Source: Bacteroidia bacterium (GTDB lineage: Bacteria; Bacteroidota; Bacteroidia; AKYH767-A; OLB10). Taken from it: a DNA stretch of 44,166 nucleotides. A model generated the notes under the pieces. That model did no database searches, was not told the origin of the DNA, and worked only from the letters and a program-made list of their open reading frames with translations. The position numbers and the translations under genes were made by a program. Shown one piece after another: positions 1-10,174 of the stretch (position 1 is its first letter; every line of letters begins with the position of its first letter). The stretch covers positions 68,267-112,432 of the forward strand of contig JAEUTH010000039.1 in NCBI GenBank assembly GCA_016788165.1. The letters are read 5' to 3'.

Positions 1-603
1 GCGCGTACGCCTTTGCCAATCGAAATGTTTATGTTTTTAAAAAGTGATTTAATGTGTATGGAAATTCCGTCAATGCAAAGCAGCGGATTTATAAAAGGTA
101 TTGTAAATAATACTACACAAACCTTAACTACATGCATTGATAAAGGAGGCCGCAAAGTAGCTATGCGCAGCAATCTTAATGAGATGGAGCGTTTTATGCC
201 CGTATCATCAAATGCCAAACCACCGGTTTTTACCGAAACTACAGAGAAAAAAAAAATAAGCGGGTTTAATTGTACCAAAGTGCTTATGAAAAGCGATGAT
301 AGCGAAGGTACATTTTGGATAACGCAAGAGTGGCCTATAGAAATGACGCAGCTTATAACAGCCATTAGTGCAAATAAAAGTCCGGGCAGTGCTATGTTGC
401 GCGGCTTAAGTCGTTTATATACAGGCCGTAATGGGGTGTCGTTAGAAACGCAGGTAACCAATTTTAAAAACAAGGAAAGCTATACAGTAACCATTACCGA
501 TGTAAAACCCGGCAAGGTAGATGAAAAGCAATTTAATATTGACGATTTTCAACTAATGGATATGCCCACTATGGGTGGCGGTCAAATCAAAAAAACCGAA
601 TAG
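1..603 (+). CDS. DUF4412-like protein, 5' end cut off by the window edge
   Basis: The reading frame is open to the first base of the window, so the true start and any signal peptide lie outside; the TTG at 13 is only the first possible start inside. The visible part (about 200 residues) is beta-rich with no membrane segment. A central stretch, SGFNCTKVLMKS followed by an acidic patch and TFWITQEW, resembles the 'G-[YF]-x-C-x-[KR]' core of DUF4412-type periplasmic proteins of Bacteroidota. The C-terminal part (VTITDVKPGKVDEKQFNIDDF) resembles the usual ending of that family. No catalytic motif is visible and the function is unknown. It converges on the minus-strand hydrolase with a 69-bp gap. 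The family assignment is from memory of the pattern, not a search. Confidence 0.6.
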   Translation, partial: ARTPLPIEMFMFLKSDLMCMEIPSMQSSGFIKGIVNNTTQTLTTCIDKGGRKVAMRSNLNEMERFMPVSSNAKPPVFTETTEKKKISGFNCTKVLMKSDDSEGTFWITQEWPIEMTQLITAISANKSPGSAMLRGLSRLYTGRNGVSLETQVTNFKNKESYTVTITDVKPGKVDEKQFNIDDFQLMDMPTMGGGQIKKTE

Positions 604-672
604 TAAAACATATATCAGCCGTCAATTACTGATCTGTTTGACCCAAACAATTAAATATTTACTTCTTAAACA

Positions 673-1989
673 TTAAACCAAAACCGGTTTGGGCGCAGTC
701 ATTGGCGGAATATTCCAATTGTAATTTTTAAAGGCCGATTTAATCCAGTTGTAAAAGTTTTTAAAGCTTACGGTATGCCCATAATCGTGTAGTGTAAGCA
801 AAATGAAAAATATATAAATCAACTTAGGATTATTGCTACGGTTTAAAATCACCAAAGTAAACATGGTAATACCTAAATCGCCAAAGTGACCATAAGTAAC
901 TGCATCTTTCATAGCTTGTGCAGGCACTTGCAGTGCAAAACTCGAATTTTGTTTGCCACGGGTTAAGCGGCCTTTCCAGGTGTTAAAATAGTAATCCTGA
1001 TTGTCGATGTGAAACCCAATGCCACGCGGAAATAATGGCGCTAAAATAAAGCGGTGATGCCGCAGTTTTTTTTCCAATGCTTTTTCATCAGCTTCGTCCA
1101 AAGTAACTGATGCAACAGACTCTAAGTAGTTGCTTACTTTTTCTTTAATGTCGGCACTGTTATGGTTGTAATTTTCAGGGGCCACATAAGTTACGTCAAA
1201 AGTATTTAAATCAATGCACGAATATGGATGCAACAGCTTGGTTTTAGGGGCTGTCCAACCTTTTTCCATATCATCATATGTAACTTTATATTGATTAGCC
1301 CATGCCGAATCGGGGCGGTAAAAAATTACCTGGCTGGCAAACGGAATAAAATAATCGGCTTGCAGGGTGCTAACCAATTGATTTATGTAAACTATGTAAT
1401 CGTTTTTGTCCTTAATACTAACGTATTCACTGTTTTTTCTAAAGCTGTTTACAATACTTGCAGGCGAGTAGCTGCTTAGTACAATTATTTTTTTGTTTAC
1501 GGCTTCATTCATATACCCACGCAGTTTTTTTAATTGTGCCTGAGTTGGTTTGCTATCATTCAGGTTTACAATAAAAGCTTGTGGCGTATCAATTAGCAGG
1601 CAGCTATCGTCATTATACAACGGAATACTTAGCACACTAATGCCATCATCTAAATTATACCAAGTAAGCGGAGTAAGCGATGCCGATTTAAATTGCAATG
1701 AATTTAAATAAGACGCTATTTTTTCTTTAGGTAATCCGGGTGAAATGTAAGTAGGGTTTTTACCCAATTTACGTATGCTGGGTAAATGATAATGGTCGGG
1801 ATGTTCATGGGTAACGTAGCAATATTTAACCTTTTGCAATTCGTCAAACTCGGCTGCTGTCGGATAATTTTGAAGCCACCAGCTACGCCAATAGCAACTG
1901 CCTAATAACCAAGGATCGCTTAATAAAACCGGTTCGTTTTTTTTATTTCGTAATAAAATACTGGCATGCCCAATCGTTTGTAAAATCAT
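673..1989 (-). CDS. Metallo-beta-lactamase-fold hydrolase
   Basis: A 438-residue protein with the metal-binding HxHxDH motif of the MBL superfamily at residues 61-66 (THEHPDHYH). It follows a short N-terminal beta region with GHAS and SDPW, as in UlaG- and CMP-Neu5Ac-hydroxylase-like MBL proteins. A long C-terminal extension of about 150 residues is not recognised. The metal site argues for a hydrolase, but the substrate is unknown. The frame can be extended eight codons upstream to a TTG at 2013, but that codon lies inside an apparent -7 promoter element (2011-2018), so I chose the ATG at 1989. No signal peptide is visible, so it is probably cytoplasmic. It stands alone, divergent from tsaE. 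Confidence 0.8.
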   Translation of the reverse strand: MILQTIGHASILLRNKKNEPVLLSDPWLLGSCYWRSWWLQNYPTAAEFDELQKVKYCYVTHEHPDHYHLPSIRKLGKNPTYISPGLPKEKIASYLNSLQFKSASLTPLTWYNLDDGISVLSIPLYNDDSCLLIDTPQAFIVNLNDSKPTQAQLKKLRGYMNEAVNKKIIVLSSYSPASIVNSFRKNSEYVSIKDKNDYIVYINQLVSTLQADYFIPFASQVIFYRPDSAWANQYKVTYDDMEKGWTAPKTKLLHPYSCIDLNTFDVTYVAPENYNHNSADIKEKVSNYLESVASVTLDEADEKALEKKLRHHRFILAPLFPRGIGFHIDNQDYYFNTWKGRLTRGKQNSSFALQVPAQAMKDAVTYGHFGDLGITMFTLVILNRSNNPKLIYIFFILLTLHDYGHTVSFKNFYNWIKSAFKNYNWNIPPMTAPKPVLV

Positions 1990-2010
1990 CTGGTATCTAA
2001 AATTATCGGG

Positions 2011-2018
2011 CAAAGGTA
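2011..2018 (-). promoter_or_regulatory. -7 promoter element of the MBL-fold gene
   Basis: On the minus strand the bases read TACCTTTG, a full match to the Bacteroidetes -7 consensus TAnnTTTG. Transcription would start near 2005, about 15 nt before the ATG at 1989. I see no convincing TTG at the -33 position. The element overlaps the upstream TTG start candidate, which supports the shorter protein. Confidence 0.5.
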
Positions 2019-2130
2019 ATGATTGGTCTTTTTGATAAAAGCATCGTTACATTAATGTTTTGCTATAACATTTTTAGTGTTGATTTTACTTAGGTTTAGC
2101 CTGATTTTATTTTTCTAAAAAATCAAATAT

Positions 2131-2138
2131 TACATTTG
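2131..2138 (+). promoter_or_regulatory. -7 promoter element of tsaE
   Basis: TACATTTG matches TAnnTTTG exactly and lies 35 nt upstream of the tsaE start. No TTG is present at the expected -33 distance, so the call rests on the -7 element and its position in the divergent intergenic region. Confidence 0.45.
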
Positions 2139-2173
2139 AAGCCCTGCTTTTAAAATGAAACAGAAATTAATTA

Positions 2174-2596
2174 ATGCAAGTGTTTAAATGTAACCGCTTA
2201 GATGATTTGCCATTGCTTGCATCTCAGATATTGGAAGCCATTAAACCGCATAAAATAGTTGCATTAAATGGCGCAATGGGTTCAGGTAAAACCACATTAG
2301 TTGGTGCTTTATGCAATCAACTTCAGGTTATTGACCACACTTCAAGTCCTACTTTTAGCATAGTAAACGAATATCTAGCGCAAACAGGCGAAACCATTTA
2401 TCATTTCGACTTTTATCGAATAAATAATTTCAGAGAAGCTTTTGATTTAGGGTTTGATAATTATCTTAATAGCGGCAATTATTGTTTTATAGAGTGGCCT
2501 CAAAATATAGAAGAGCTATTAGACTTACCACATATAAATTTAAATATCGAAGTAATTCTAATGCAACGCATTATCACGCTGCAACAAGTATTGTAA
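2174..2596 (+). CDS. tsaE: tRNA threonylcarbamoyladenosine biosynthesis ATPase TsaE
   Basis: TsaE is the ATPase that supports the TsaB/TsaD complex in making t6A at position 37 of ANN-decoding tRNAs in the cytoplasm. The 140-residue length is normal for the family. Visible motifs are the Walker A loop GAMGSGKTT (residues 33-41), the conserved SPTF...NEY segment (58-67), HFDFYRI (77-83) and the IEWP motif near residue 106. The ATG at 2174 leaves a short N-terminal strand before the P-loop, as expected. The next gene, an AlaDH/PNT-family protein, follows after 58 nt; I recall this tsaE-ald order in other Bacteroidota, so the two may be co-transcribed. Confidence 0.95.
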   Translation: MQVFKCNRLDDLPLLASQILEAIKPHKIVALNGAMGSGKTTLVGALCNQLQVIDHTSSPTFSIVNEYLAQTGETIYHFDFYRINNFREAFDLGFDNYLNSGNYCFIEWPQNIEELLDLPHINLNIEVILMQRIITLQQVL

Positions 2597-2654
2597 GTTA
2601 AGCAGTATTATGTTTTTGGTAACCATACTAATGTTAGTAATATTAAATTAAACT

Positions 2655-3872
2655 ATGTCAAAAATTTCGCAGGCATCATTTGCATCACAAAGTTTTTTAT
2701 TGCCCAAAGAGAGCATGCTCGAAATAAAGCAACAGCAAAAAAGTTTGTTCATTGGCATTCCAAAAGAAATTTCGTTTCAGGAAAATCGAATCGCACTCGT
2801 GCCCGAAGCCGTTGCACTTTTAGTTAATAATGGCCATCAAATTATGATAGAAGCCGGTGCAGGTTCAAATGCAAATTTTACCGATACGGATTACAGTGAA
2901 GCCGGAGCACAAATTGCATACAGTGCACATGAAGTTTACAAAGCTGATATTGTGTTAAAAATTGCACCACCTGCACATGACGAGTTAGCAATGATGCAAG
3001 ATAAACAAACCCTTTTTTCAATTCTGCAAGCCGGCATGCAAAAGCCGGATTACTTAAAAAAAATGTCGGCCAAACGATTAACTGCATTGGGTTTTGAGTT
3101 TATAAAGGATAGTACAGACAGCATTCCGGTAATCCGTGCCATGAGCGAAATAGTGGGCATAACATCAATACTTATTGCAGGCGAATATTTGAGCAACAGC
3201 AAAAATGGTAAAGGCGAAATTTTAGGTGGCATAACCGGCATTCCACCTACAGAAGTGGTGGTTTTAGGTGCAGGTACTGTGGGCGAGTTTGCTGCACGAA
3301 CTGCATTGGGTTTGGGTGCCAACGTAAAAGTTTTTGATAATAACATTGCAAAATTAAAACGCTTACAAAACAATTTAGGCGTACGGGTTTACACATCAAC
3401 TATTTCGCCTAATATTTTAGGAAAGGCACTAAAAACGGCCGATGTTGTAGTGAGTAGCGTTACCGCCACAGATGGACGCTCGCCCATAATTGTTACCGAA
3501 GACATGGTTAGCGAAATGAGCTTTGGCTCTATTGTAATTGATGTAAGCATTGATCAAGGTGGCAATTTCGAAACCTCTGAAATTACCAATCATACGCAAC
3601 CCGTTTTTAGTAAATATGGGGTTATACACTATTGCGTACCCAATATTGCATCGCGTGTAGCACGTACTGCCTCTTATGCACTCAGTAATATTTTTACTCC
3701 TATTTTAATGAGTATTGGCGATGAGGGCGGGCTTGATAATTTACTTTGGCGCGATGCGCATTTGCGCCACGGTGTGTATATGTTTAAAGGTACTGTAACC
3801 AACAAATATGTAAGCGAAGTTGCGCAGTTGCCTTTTAGAGATTTAAACCTGCTGATTGCAAGCGGTATTTAA
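2655..3872 (+). CDS. ald: Alanine dehydrogenase/transhydrogenase-family protein (annotated ald type, catalytic residues changed)
   Basis: A 405-residue NAD-binding protein of the AlaDH/PNT family (PF05222 + PF01262). The N-terminal domain has GIPKE...ENRIALVP with the substrate Arg at 45. The nucleotide-binding loop GAGTVG is at 205-210, and the IDQGGNFE motif near 298-305 keeps the conserved Asp (300). Aligned by eye to Mycobacterium tuberculosis Ald, the catalytic Lys75 (KVKEP) is Ala104 here (KIAPP) and His96 (FLHLA) is Gln125 (ILQAG). It shares this loss with transhydrogenase alpha domain I and, as I recall, with other Bacteroidota 'alanine dehydrogenases'. L-alanine oxidation to pyruvate is therefore the customary label, not a safe functional call. 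There is an N-terminal extension of about 30 residues compared with the classical enzyme. Confidence 0.8.
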   Translation: MSKISQASFASQSFLLPKESMLEIKQQQKSLFIGIPKEISFQENRIALVPEAVALLVNNGHQIMIEAGAGSNANFTDTDYSEAGAQIAYSAHEVYKADIVLKIAPPAHDELAMMQDKQTLFSILQAGMQKPDYLKKMSAKRLTALGFEFIKDSTDSIPVIRAMSEIVGITSILIAGEYLSNSKNGKGEILGGITGIPPTEVVVLGAGTVGEFAARTALGLGANVKVFDNNIAKLKRLQNNLGVRVYTSTISPNILGKALKTADVVVSSVTATDGRSPIIVTEDMVSEMSFGSIVIDVSIDQGGNFETSEITNHTQPVFSKYGVIHYCVPNIASRVARTASYALSNIFTPILMSIGDEGGLDNLLWRDAHLRHGVYMFKGTVTNKYVSEVAQLPFRDLNLLIASGI

Positions 3873-5564
<1,692 letters not shown>

Positions 5565-5611
5565 AACGCTATTAAATAAACCAACGTACTTGTTTAATAA
5601 ATCGCAATGCT

Positions 5612-5971
5612 ATGGCTGATAATAACACAAGCAATTTGGAAAATGCACCTTCATTCGAGTTTACCGATAATTCAAGCGGTAATAAATCTAACGGCAGCTA
5701 CCAACAAAAGCATAGAGTTAAAGTAAAAAAACGCATACGTGTTAAGCAAAAAAACAGTTCGAAACATAACCTTAAAAAAACAACTGAAAAATTAATCTGG
5801 ATAGCATTTATTATAGGTTTTATAGCAACCTTGGTAATACTTTACAAGCAATTAGGCATAAACGATTCCAGATATAAAAGTAATAAGCGCACGCAGATTA
5901 ATCACGCACCAATAAAATACAATCACCACAACAAATCCCGCATCAATTTACACCCAAGTTCTATTATATAA
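5612..5971 (+). CDS. Small basic single-pass membrane protein, unknown
   Basis: A 119-residue protein with a polar N-terminal half rich in Asn, Ser and Lys, a strongly basic stretch (about residues 35-58), one hydrophobic segment (about 62-82, LIWIAFIIGFIATLVILY) and a basic polar tail of about 38 residues. The positive charge before the segment suggests an N-in topology. In many Bacteroidota a FtsB/DivIC-type septum protein lies just downstream of eno. This protein shares the position and single membrane span but lacks the coiled coil after it, so I do not assign it to that family. I do not recognise a homologue. The gap to citrate synthase is 30 nt. Confidence 0.65.
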   Translation: MADNNTSNLENAPSFEFTDNSSGNKSNGSYQQKHRVKVKKRIRVKQKNSSKHNLKKTTEKLIWIAFIIGFIATLVILYKQLGINDSRYKSNKRTQINHAPIKYNHHNKSRINLHPSSII

Positions 5972-6001
5972 AAACTCTCAAAATAAACTCACTTTTAAGT
6001 T

Positions 6002-7327
6002 ATGGATCCTATCAAACGAAAATTTATCAGTAAAGCAGAACCACAGGCAGCCGAAATAAAAAAAATAATAAAAGAAAATGGCAGTTTTGTTTTAGGTCAA
6101 TATACAGTTGAGCAAGTATATCAGGGAATGAAGGGAATGATTGGGATGGTAACCGAAACATCTAAGTTAGATGCCGAAGAAGGTATTCGATTTAGAGGAT
6201 ACTCAATACCTGAATTGTTGCAACTACTTGCACAAAACAAAGAAAGCGGTTTAGAGCCACTACCCGAAGCCATGTTTTACCTGTTACTTACAGGCGAAAT
6301 ACCTACTGCCGATGAAATAGATATAATTAATACAGAATGGACCATGCGCTCAACGGTCCCAAAGCATGTGTTTGATATGCTGGATATGTTGCCTGCAAAA
6401 ACACATCCAATGACGCAATTTAGCATGGCCATTATGGCATTGCAAACCGAATCGGTTTTTGCCAGACGCTACCGCGATGGCATGAATAAAAAAGATTATT
6501 GGGATCCGATGTACGAAGACGTGATGAATCTTATTGCCCGTTTGCCACGTATAGCCGCTTACATTTATCGCAATACTTATAAAGATGGTGTGCACATTGA
6601 ACCCGATCCAAAATTAGATTGGGCAGGCAATTTTGCACACATGTTGGGTTTTGATACCAATGAATTTAAAACCTTAATGCGCCTGTACTTAACCATACAT
6701 GTTGACCATGAAGGCGGCAACGTATCGGCACATACCACCCATTTGGTAGGCAGTGCATTAAGCGATGCTTACCTGGCTCTGGCTGCAGGTATGAATGGTT
6801 TGGCCGGTCCATTGCACGGCTTAGCAGCGCAAGAAGTGGCAAGATGGATTATTGAATTACGCGAACGATATAATGGTGTACCCACAAAAGAACAGTTAAC
6901 CGACTACATTAAACAAACCTTAGCCGATGGTAAAGTAGTGCCCGGTTATGGCCATGCAGTATTGCGTAAAACCGACCCACGTTATTTAGCACAACAAATT
7001 TTTGCTAAACGATACATGGCCGATGACGAACTATTTAAAATAGTTCAACTATTATATGATGTAACACCTGAAATATTAAAAGCCACCGGAAAAATTAAAA
7101 ACCCATGGCCCAATGTTGATGCCCACTCAGGTATATTGCTTACACATTACGGCTTGGTTGAATATGATTTTTATACCGTACTTTTTGGCGTATCGCGCGC
7201 TATTGGTGTACTTACATCTTTGCTTTGGGACAGGGCATTAGGCTCACCCATCGAAAGGCCGAGTTCTGTTACCACAGAGTGGATAAAAAATGCAGTTATT
7301 AGCGATACACCGGTTTCGGTTGAGTAA
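6002..7327 (+). CDS. gltA: Citrate synthase, eukaryotic-like (Si) type
   Basis: Condenses acetyl-CoA and oxaloacetate to citrate at the entry of the TCA cycle. The 441-residue sequence resembles the mitochondrial-type enzyme more than the hexameric E. coli GltA. The catalytic triad is intact at nearly the same numbering as the pig enzyme: His272 in GPLHGLAAQE, His318 in PGYGHAVLRK and Asp373 in NVDAHSG. Another family signature, HEGGNVSAHTTH, is at 246-257. The ATG at 6002 is preceded by 30 nt of AT-rich spacer with no obvious promoter, so read-through from eno is likely. A strong intrinsic terminator follows 11 nt after the stop codon. Confidence 0.95.
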   Translation: MDPIKRKFISKAEPQAAEIKKIIKENGSFVLGQYTVEQVYQGMKGMIGMVTETSKLDAEEGIRFRGYSIPELLQLLAQNKESGLEPLPEAMFYLLLTGEIPTADEIDIINTEWTMRSTVPKHVFDMLDMLPAKTHPMTQFSMAIMALQTESVFARRYRDGMNKKDYWDPMYEDVMNLIARLPRIAAYIYRNTYKDGVHIEPDPKLDWAGNFAHMLGFDTNEFKTLMRLYLTIHVDHEGGNVSAHTTHLVGSALSDAYLALAAGMNGLAGPLHGLAAQEVARWIIELRERYNGVPTKEQLTDYIKQTLADGKVVPGYGHAVLRKTDPRYLAQQIFAKRYMADDELFKIVQLLYDVTPEILKATGKIKNPWPNVDAHSGILLTHYGLVEYDFYTVLFGVSRAIGVLTSLLWDRALGSPIERPSSVTTEWIKNAVISDTPVSVE

Positions 7328-7338
7328 TATTTAATGTG

Positions 7339-7370
7339 AAAAGCCACCCCAATCAGGTGGCTTTTTTATT
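7339..7370 (+). terminator. Intrinsic terminator after citrate synthase
   Basis: A perfect 10-bp stem (7339-7348 pairs with 7356-7365, AAAAGCCACC/GGTGGCTTTT) with a 7-nt loop, followed by a T-rich run. It begins 11 nt after the citrate synthase stop. Confidence 0.9.
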
Positions 7371-7410
7371 TATGGTTTTTACACCCTGTATTTATCAATT
7401 ATAACCATTA

Positions 7411-8565
7411 ATGCAAAAACCCACTTTTATCATTTTTATTGATTGGTATTTGCCGGCATACAAAGCCGGAGGCCCAGTACAATCGGTATCCAATATTGTA
7501 GCCCGGCTAAAAAATCAAGTTCAATTTAAAATCATTACATCGGCTTATGATTTAAATGAAACTCAAACCCTACCCAACATTGAAATAAATTGCTGGACCA
7601 AAGCACCTGATGGCACCGATATTTATTACCTCGATAAAGGTGCTGCTAATTACAGTAATGTAAAAAAGCTGCTAAGCTCGCTCCATTTTGATGGTATATA
7701 CCTTAATAGTTTTTTTTCCATACCCTTTACACTTTATCCCATAAATATTGTAAACCGATATTACCCACAAATAAAAATCATACTGGCACCCCGTGGTATG
7801 TTAGCTGCCCAAGCACTGCAACTTAAAGCGTTTAAAAAGAAACTTTTTATATCGGTAGTAAAAGTAATGAACTTGTTTCATAACGTAATTTGGCATGCAT
7901 CTACAATATTGGAACAAGCTGAAATTAAAAACGTTTTGCCACAGGCAAATGTGCTTGTGGCTTTAAACCTTAGCAAACAAAAAGATGTAATTCCGAAACA
8001 TAGAACAAAAACCGAAAACGAATTAAGGCTTGCTTTTTTGTCGCGCATATCGCCAAAAAAAAACTTAAAAGCTGTATATGATTATTTGAAAGCGGTTGAT
8101 ACAAAGTATAAAATATCGTTTACATACTTTGGCCCTGCTGACGATGCAGCATACTTTGATGAGTGCAAACAATTATTTGATAACCTGCCAACACACATTA
8201 CTGCAAACTATGGAGGGGCAATACAACCGGACGAAATAACCAATACGCTTCAAAGTTTTCATGCTTTTATTTTACCCACTTTAAACGAAAATTTTGGTCA
8301 TGCAATAGTCGAAAGCTGGTTAGCCGGATGTATTGCCATTATCAGTGATAATACACCCTGGCAAGGCTTAGTCGAAAAAGGTGTAGGTTATAACCTGCCT
8401 TTAAATCAGCCCGATAGTTTTGTAAGTGCTCTTGAAAGTGTGAGTAGGTTAGACCAAATTAATTTTAATTCTTATCAAAATCACATTTATGTATTTGCAC
8501 AACAGATTATCAATAACAATGAAGCTTTGGAACAAAATGTAAAACTTTTTATCGAGGCCAAATAA
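7411..8565 (+). CDS. Glycosyltransferase family 4 protein
   Basis: A 384-residue GT-B-fold glycosyltransferase. The N-terminal domain contains the FIDWYLPAYKAGGP motif (glycine-rich acceptor-side loop) and LAPRGML near residue 125. The C-terminal nucleotide-sugar domain has LAFLSRISPKKNL (about 208-220) and the GT4 EX7E motif in NENFGHAIVES near residue 293. It probably transfers a sugar from a nucleotide donor onto a lipid-linked or surface glycan on the cytoplasmic face. A WcaF-like acetyltransferase and a GT2 enzyme follow, indicating a small exopolysaccharide or capsule group. Donor and acceptor cannot be told from sequence. Confidence 0.88.
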   Translation: MQKPTFIIFIDWYLPAYKAGGPVQSVSNIVARLKNQVQFKIITSAYDLNETQTLPNIEINCWTKAPDGTDIYYLDKGAANYSNVKKLLSSLHFDGIYLNSFFSIPFTLYPINIVNRYYPQIKIILAPRGMLAAQALQLKAFKKKLFISVVKVMNLFHNVIWHASTILEQAEIKNVLPQANVLVALNLSKQKDVIPKHRTKTENELRLAFLSRISPKKNLKAVYDYLKAVDTKYKISFTYFGPADDAAYFDECKQLFDNLPTHITANYGGAIQPDEITNTLQSFHAFILPTLNENFGHAIVESWLAGCIAIISDNTPWQGLVEKGVGYNLPLNQPDSFVSALESVSRLDQINFNSYQNHIYVFAQQIINNNEALEQNVKLFIEAK

Positions 8566-8573
8566 ACTTAGAT

Positions 8574-8602
8574 TTGAAGCAATTACTTCAATCATTTTTT
8601 TT
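8574..8602 (+). terminator. Weak possible terminator after the GT4 gene
   Basis: A 6-bp stem TTGAAG/CTTCAA (8574-8579 with 8586-8591) and 6-nt loop, followed 3 nt later by a run of eight T. The stem is short and AT-rich, so termination may be partial or absent; the next gene could still be co-transcribed. Confidence 0.3.
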
Positions 8603-8640
8603 GTGGATAATTGTCGGTTAATTTTTCAAGCCGGTTTTAA

Positions 8641-9195
8641 ATGAAAGTAGATTTATCGCAATACAATAACAGTTGGTTTCAAATAGGAGCTTCAAAATTT
8701 AAATGGGGTTTATGGCTTATTTGTAAAGGCCTGTTTTTTATGAATCCGTTTTTCCCGCTTATGGGTTTTAAAGTGTGGTTGCTAAAAATGTTTGGTGCCA
8801 AAGTGGGCAAAGGGCTTGTAATTAAAACATCGGTTAATATTAAATTCCCCTGGAATTTAACCATAGGCAATAATGTATGGTTGGGCGAACGCGTATGGAT
8901 TGAAAACCAGGGTCAGGTAATGCTTGATGATAGTGTTTGCTTATCGCAAGGCGCTACTTTAATGACGGGTAATCACAACTATAAAAAAACTACATTCGAC
9001 TTAATGGTAGCGCCCATTCATTTACAGCACGGTGTTTGGATAGGGTGTAATGCAGTTGTATGTCCCGGTGTTACAGCACAGCAACATGCAGTACTTACGG
9101 TTGCGTCTGTAGCAGTTAAAAATTTAGATGCGTTTGGAATTTATACAGGCAACCCAAGTATTAAAATAAAACAAAGGGTAATTGAAAACACTTAG
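8641..9195 (+). CDS. WcaF-type hexapeptide-repeat acetyltransferase
   Basis: A 184-residue left-handed beta-helix acyltransferase of the WcaF/colanic-acid acetyltransferase type. Residues 54-105 form imperfect hexapeptide turns (GAKVGKG, TIGNNVWLGERVWI). The catalytic His region TGNHNYKK is at 109-116 and a further coil, GVWIGCNAVVCPGVT, is at 131-145. A hydrophobic N-terminal segment (22-50) probably packs on the membrane or the helix cap. It would O-acetylate a sugar of the polysaccharide made by the flanking glycosyltransferases. The gap to the GT2 gene is only 26 nt, so the two are likely one transcript. Confidence 0.88.
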   Translation: MKVDLSQYNNSWFQIGASKFKWGLWLICKGLFFMNPFFPLMGFKVWLLKMFGAKVGKGLVIKTSVNIKFPWNLTIGNNVWLGERVWIENQGQVMLDDSVCLSQGATLMTGNHNYKKTTFDLMVAPIHLQHGVWIGCNAVVCPGVTAQQHAVLTVASVAVKNLDAFGIYTGNPSIKIKQRVIENT

Positions 9196-9221
9196 TATTT
9201 ACTTTTCATAATCCAATTAAA

Positions 9222-9983
9222 GTGCTTAAAATTTCTATCATAACCATAACTTATAACAGTGCACAAACTATTGAGGCCACGCTTCAGTCGTTACTGATGC
9301 AAGACTATAAAAATGTGGAGCTTATAATTATTGATGGCAAATCAACAGACGGAACCCTGTCAATAGTTGAAAAATATCGTGATCATATTGCACAAGTAGT
9401 TTCTGAAAAAGACGATGGTTTATATTTTGCTTTAAATAAAGGCATTAGCCTGTGTACAGGCGATATTATTGGCATTTTACATAGTGACGATGTGTATTAT
9501 AATGCACAAGTATTAACAAATGTAGCTTATGCTTTTACTAATAATAACACTGCCGAAGCCTTGTATGGTGATTTAATATTTGTGGACAGAAACAACCTCT
9601 CAAAAATAAAACGGGTTTGGCGTAGTGGGGCTTACAAGCCAGATGCATTTAAATGGGGCTGGATGCCGCCACATCCAACCTTTTTCGTAAAAACACAGGT
9701 GTACAAAAAATATGGTGTGTTTAATACACAACTTCGATATGCGGCCGATTACGAATTAATGCTTCGTTTTATTCATGTAAGAAAAATTAAAATAATTTAC
9801 CTGCCACAAATTATGGTTCGTATGCGTTTAGGCGGTATCAGCAATTTCTCCATAAATAATAAGCTAATTGCTAATAAAGAAGACCACAAAGCCTGGCAAT
9901 TAAATGGCATTAAGCCAAATGTATTTACCTTGTTGCTTAAGCCACTTTCAAAACTTAATCAATATTTACTGCGCCATATTTAA
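9222..9983 (+). CDS. Glycosyltransferase family 2 protein
   Basis: A 253-residue GT-A enzyme. It starts at a GTG codon (9222), needed because the first strand LKISIITITYNSAQTIEATL is the conserved GT2 opening. The donor-binding region includes LIIIDGKSTDGT (about 34-45). The metal-binding DxD-type motif appears as LHSDD near residue 80, and PHPTFF (about 150) and RYAADYELMLR (about 166) match the acceptor side of WcaA-type enzymes. No membrane segment is seen. It is the third gene of the polysaccharide group, 26 nt after the WcaF-like gene. Sugar specificity is unknown. Confidence 0.9.
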   Translation: MLKISIITITYNSAQTIEATLQSLLMQDYKNVELIIIDGKSTDGTLSIVEKYRDHIAQVVSEKDDGLYFALNKGISLCTGDIIGILHSDDVYYNAQVLTNVAYAFTNNNTAEALYGDLIFVDRNNLSKIKRVWRSGAYKPDAFKWGWMPPHPTFFVKTQVYKKYGVFNTQLRYAADYELMLRFIHVRKIKIIYLPQIMVRMRLGGISNFSINNKLIANKEDHKAWQLNGIKPNVFTLLLKPLSKLNQYLLRHI

Positions 9984-10043
9984 AGGTTTGTTTAACAGGC
10001 TTTTTAATGCACCGTTGTTACTTTTTTAAACAACGTAAATATT

Positions 10044-10051
10044 TACTTTCG
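10044..10051 (+). promoter_or_regulatory. Putative -7 element of secA
   Basis: TACTTTCG, the same TTCG variant of the Bacteroidetes -7 box found upstream of eno. The nearest upstream TTG (10015-10017) is 26 nt away, longer than the usual spacing. Transcription would start near 10056, giving a leader of about 120 nt. Confidence 0.4.
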
Positions 10052-10174
10052 CCAGCCGTTTATACCAAGTTGTGCCATAATGTCCTTTTAGTTTTGATGG
10101 CTAAGTTGTTGTAAACACAACATGCTTTGAAGCTGTATAGCTACTTGGCAATAATTAATTTAATAAAGAGTAAA

